Shown here one piece after another: positions 5,806 through 6,937 of a DNA stretch of 6,937 nucleotides. The position numbers and the translations under genes were made by a program. Source of the DNA: Anaerolineae bacterium (GTDB lineage Bacteria > Chloroflexota > Anaerolineae > JAFGEY01); the NCBI GenBank assembly GCA_016929205.1, contig JAFGJF010000583.1, positions 1 through 6,937 on the forward strand, in the 5' to 3' direction. Under the pieces are notes generated by a model. That model was not told where the DNA came from. It worked only from the letters and a program-made list of their open reading frames with translations, and searched no databases. Position 1 is the first letter of the stretch. The number at the start of each line of letters is the position of its first letter.

Positions 5806-6937
5806 CAATGAGACAAAACTCAACGAGCGTAGACGCGATCAGCCTGGCGGTGTTCAAGAGTCTCTTTGCCTCCGTGGCCGAGGAAATGGGTGTTACTTTG
5901 CAGCGTGCCAGTTTCAGCCCCAACATCAAGGAGCGGCTCGATTTTAGCTGCGCGATCTTTGATGCCCAGGCGCGCATGGTGGCCCAAGCGGCGCACATCC
6001 CGGTGCACCTGGGCAGCATGCCGGCCTCGGTGGCCTGTGCGATCCGGGCTTTCCCGGCACTTTTGCCCGGCGACGTGGTGATTTTGAACGATCCCTATCA
6101 CGGTGGCACACATTTGCCGGATGTGACGATGGTCTCGCCGGTTTTTGTCGGATCCGGTGGACCGGCGCTGCGCTTTTTCGTCGCCAGCCGTGCCCACCAC
6201 GCTGACGTGGGGGGTATGTCGCCGGGCTCGCTGCCCCTGAGCACCGAATTATACCAGGAGGGGATCATTATCCCGCCGATTAAGCTGGTCGAGGCCGGGC
6301 GGCGCAACGAGGGTGTGCTGGCCTTGATCGCGGCCAATACCCGTGCCCCCGAGGAGCGGGTGGGCGATCTCGAGGCCCAGATGGCCGCCCAGCGGGTGGG
6401 CGAGCGCCGCCTGCTGGCTATGGTCGAGAAACATGGCGAACGCCGTGTTCAGGCCCACGCCGAAGCGCTGATGGCCTATTCGCGTCGTATGACTGAGGCC
6501 GTGATCGCCTCCATCCCCGACGGCGTCTATACCTTCCGGGATGTGATGGAAGGAGATGGACAGACCGAGGGGCTTGTCCCGATCTGCTGCCGGGTGACCG
6601 TGGACGGTTCGCAGATGACGGTCGATTTCCACGGCACCGCGCCGCAGGCGTTTGGCAACATCAATGCCGTCGAACCGATCGTCCGTTCGGCGACGTGGTA
6701 CTGTGTGCGCTTGCTGGCCGAGGATGACGTGCCGGTCAATCACGGCTGCTTTCAACCCGTCACCGTGGTCACGCCTTCGCATAGCCTGCTCAACCCCGAT
6801 TTCCCGGCTGCCGTCGCCATCGGCAACATGGAGACCAGCCAGCGCATCGTTGACGTGGTGCTGGGCGCGTTGGCCCAGGCGCTGCCGGAACGGTTGCCCG
6901 CCGCCAGCCAGGGCACGATGAACAATGTGACCTTTGG
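5802..6937 (+). CDS. hyuB: Hydantoinase/oxoprolinase subunit B (HyuB), 3' end outside window
   Basis: An open frame of 378 complete codons that continues past the right edge; family members are usually about 500-600 residues, so the C-terminal third or so is missing only because the window ends. It is the catalytic partner of HyuA. Motifs seen are [11 protein letters not shown] (44-54), [13 protein letters not shown] (96-108), [11 protein letters not shown] (128-138), [12 protein letters not shown] (275-286) and, near the edge, [20 protein letters not shown] (341-360) and AASQGTMNN (367-375). By analogy with acetone carboxylase, H104, D107 and one of H132/H133 could bind a metal ion; this is inference. 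The ATG at 5802 overlaps the hyuA stop as ATGA, with GGAG (5790-5793) 8 nt upstream. A second ATG two codons later (5808) is an alternative but is spaced less well. Confidence 0.94.
   Translation, partial: MTMRQNSTSVDAISLAVFKSLFASVAEEMGVTLQRASFSPNIKERLDFSCAIFDAQARMVAQAAHIPVHLGSMPASVACAIRAFPALLPGDVVILNDPYHGGTHLPDVTMVSPVFVGSGGPALRFFVASRAHHADVGGMSPGSLPLSTELYQEGIIIPPIKLVEAGRRNEGVLALIAANTRAPEERVGDLEAQMAAQRVGERRLLAMVEKHGERRVQAHAEALMAYSRRMTEAVIASIPDGVYTFRDVMEGDGQTEGLVPICCRVTVDGSQMTVDFHGTAPQAFGNINAVEPIVRSATWYCVRLLAEDDVPVNHGCFQPVTVVTPSHSLLNPDFPAAVAIGNMETSQRIVDVVLGALAQALPERLPAASQGTMNNVTF

Overview
This is bacterial DNA. It is moderately GC-rich overall, and the hyu genes at the right end are clearly richer than the middle. 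Genes are compact, with recognisable Shine-Dalgarno sites and operon-style spacing. Nothing fixes the taxon. The combination of a Fe-S aldo/keto reductase paired with a MerR regulator, orphan anchored or lipoprotein-type proteins and a hyu operon would suit Chloroflexota, but that is an impression, not a demonstration.

Layout. (1) 51-965 (+) is an unrecognised protein with one N-terminal membrane anchor. (2) 1018-2487 (-) is a two-gene operon: a MerR-family regulator (2101-2487) followed by an aldo/keto reductase with two C-terminal [4Fe-4S] motifs (1018-2052). A nearly textbook MerR-type promoter/operator drives it from 2542-2572: TTGACT, a 19-bp spacer carrying a GAGTGCACTC palindrome, and an extended TATAAT box. 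(3) 2674-3480 (+) is a putative lipoprotein of unknown function. It is followed at 3534-3769 by a degraded, frameshifted and internally deleted second copy of the same gene. (4) 3787-5805 and 5802-6937 (+) are hyuA and hyuB, the two subunits of an ATP-dependent hydantoinase/oxoprolinase. They overlap by ATGA, and hyuB runs off the right edge.

How the genes may work together. The MerR/reductase pair looks like a self-contained, autoregulated response unit, probably to an aldehyde, quinone or other small electrophile. The usual redox cysteine of the AdhR/NmlR-type regulators seems to be replaced by arginine, so the inducer is open. HyuA and HyuB form one ATP-dependent amide-ring hydrolase; the true substrate cannot be read from the sequence. 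The two exported proteins (51-965 and 2674-3480) show no functional link to either operon. The duplicated, lower-GC lipoprotein locus is the most plastic part of the window. I see no RNA genes, CRISPR arrays, insertion sequences or phage genes, and no strong case for a wholly new multi-gene system.
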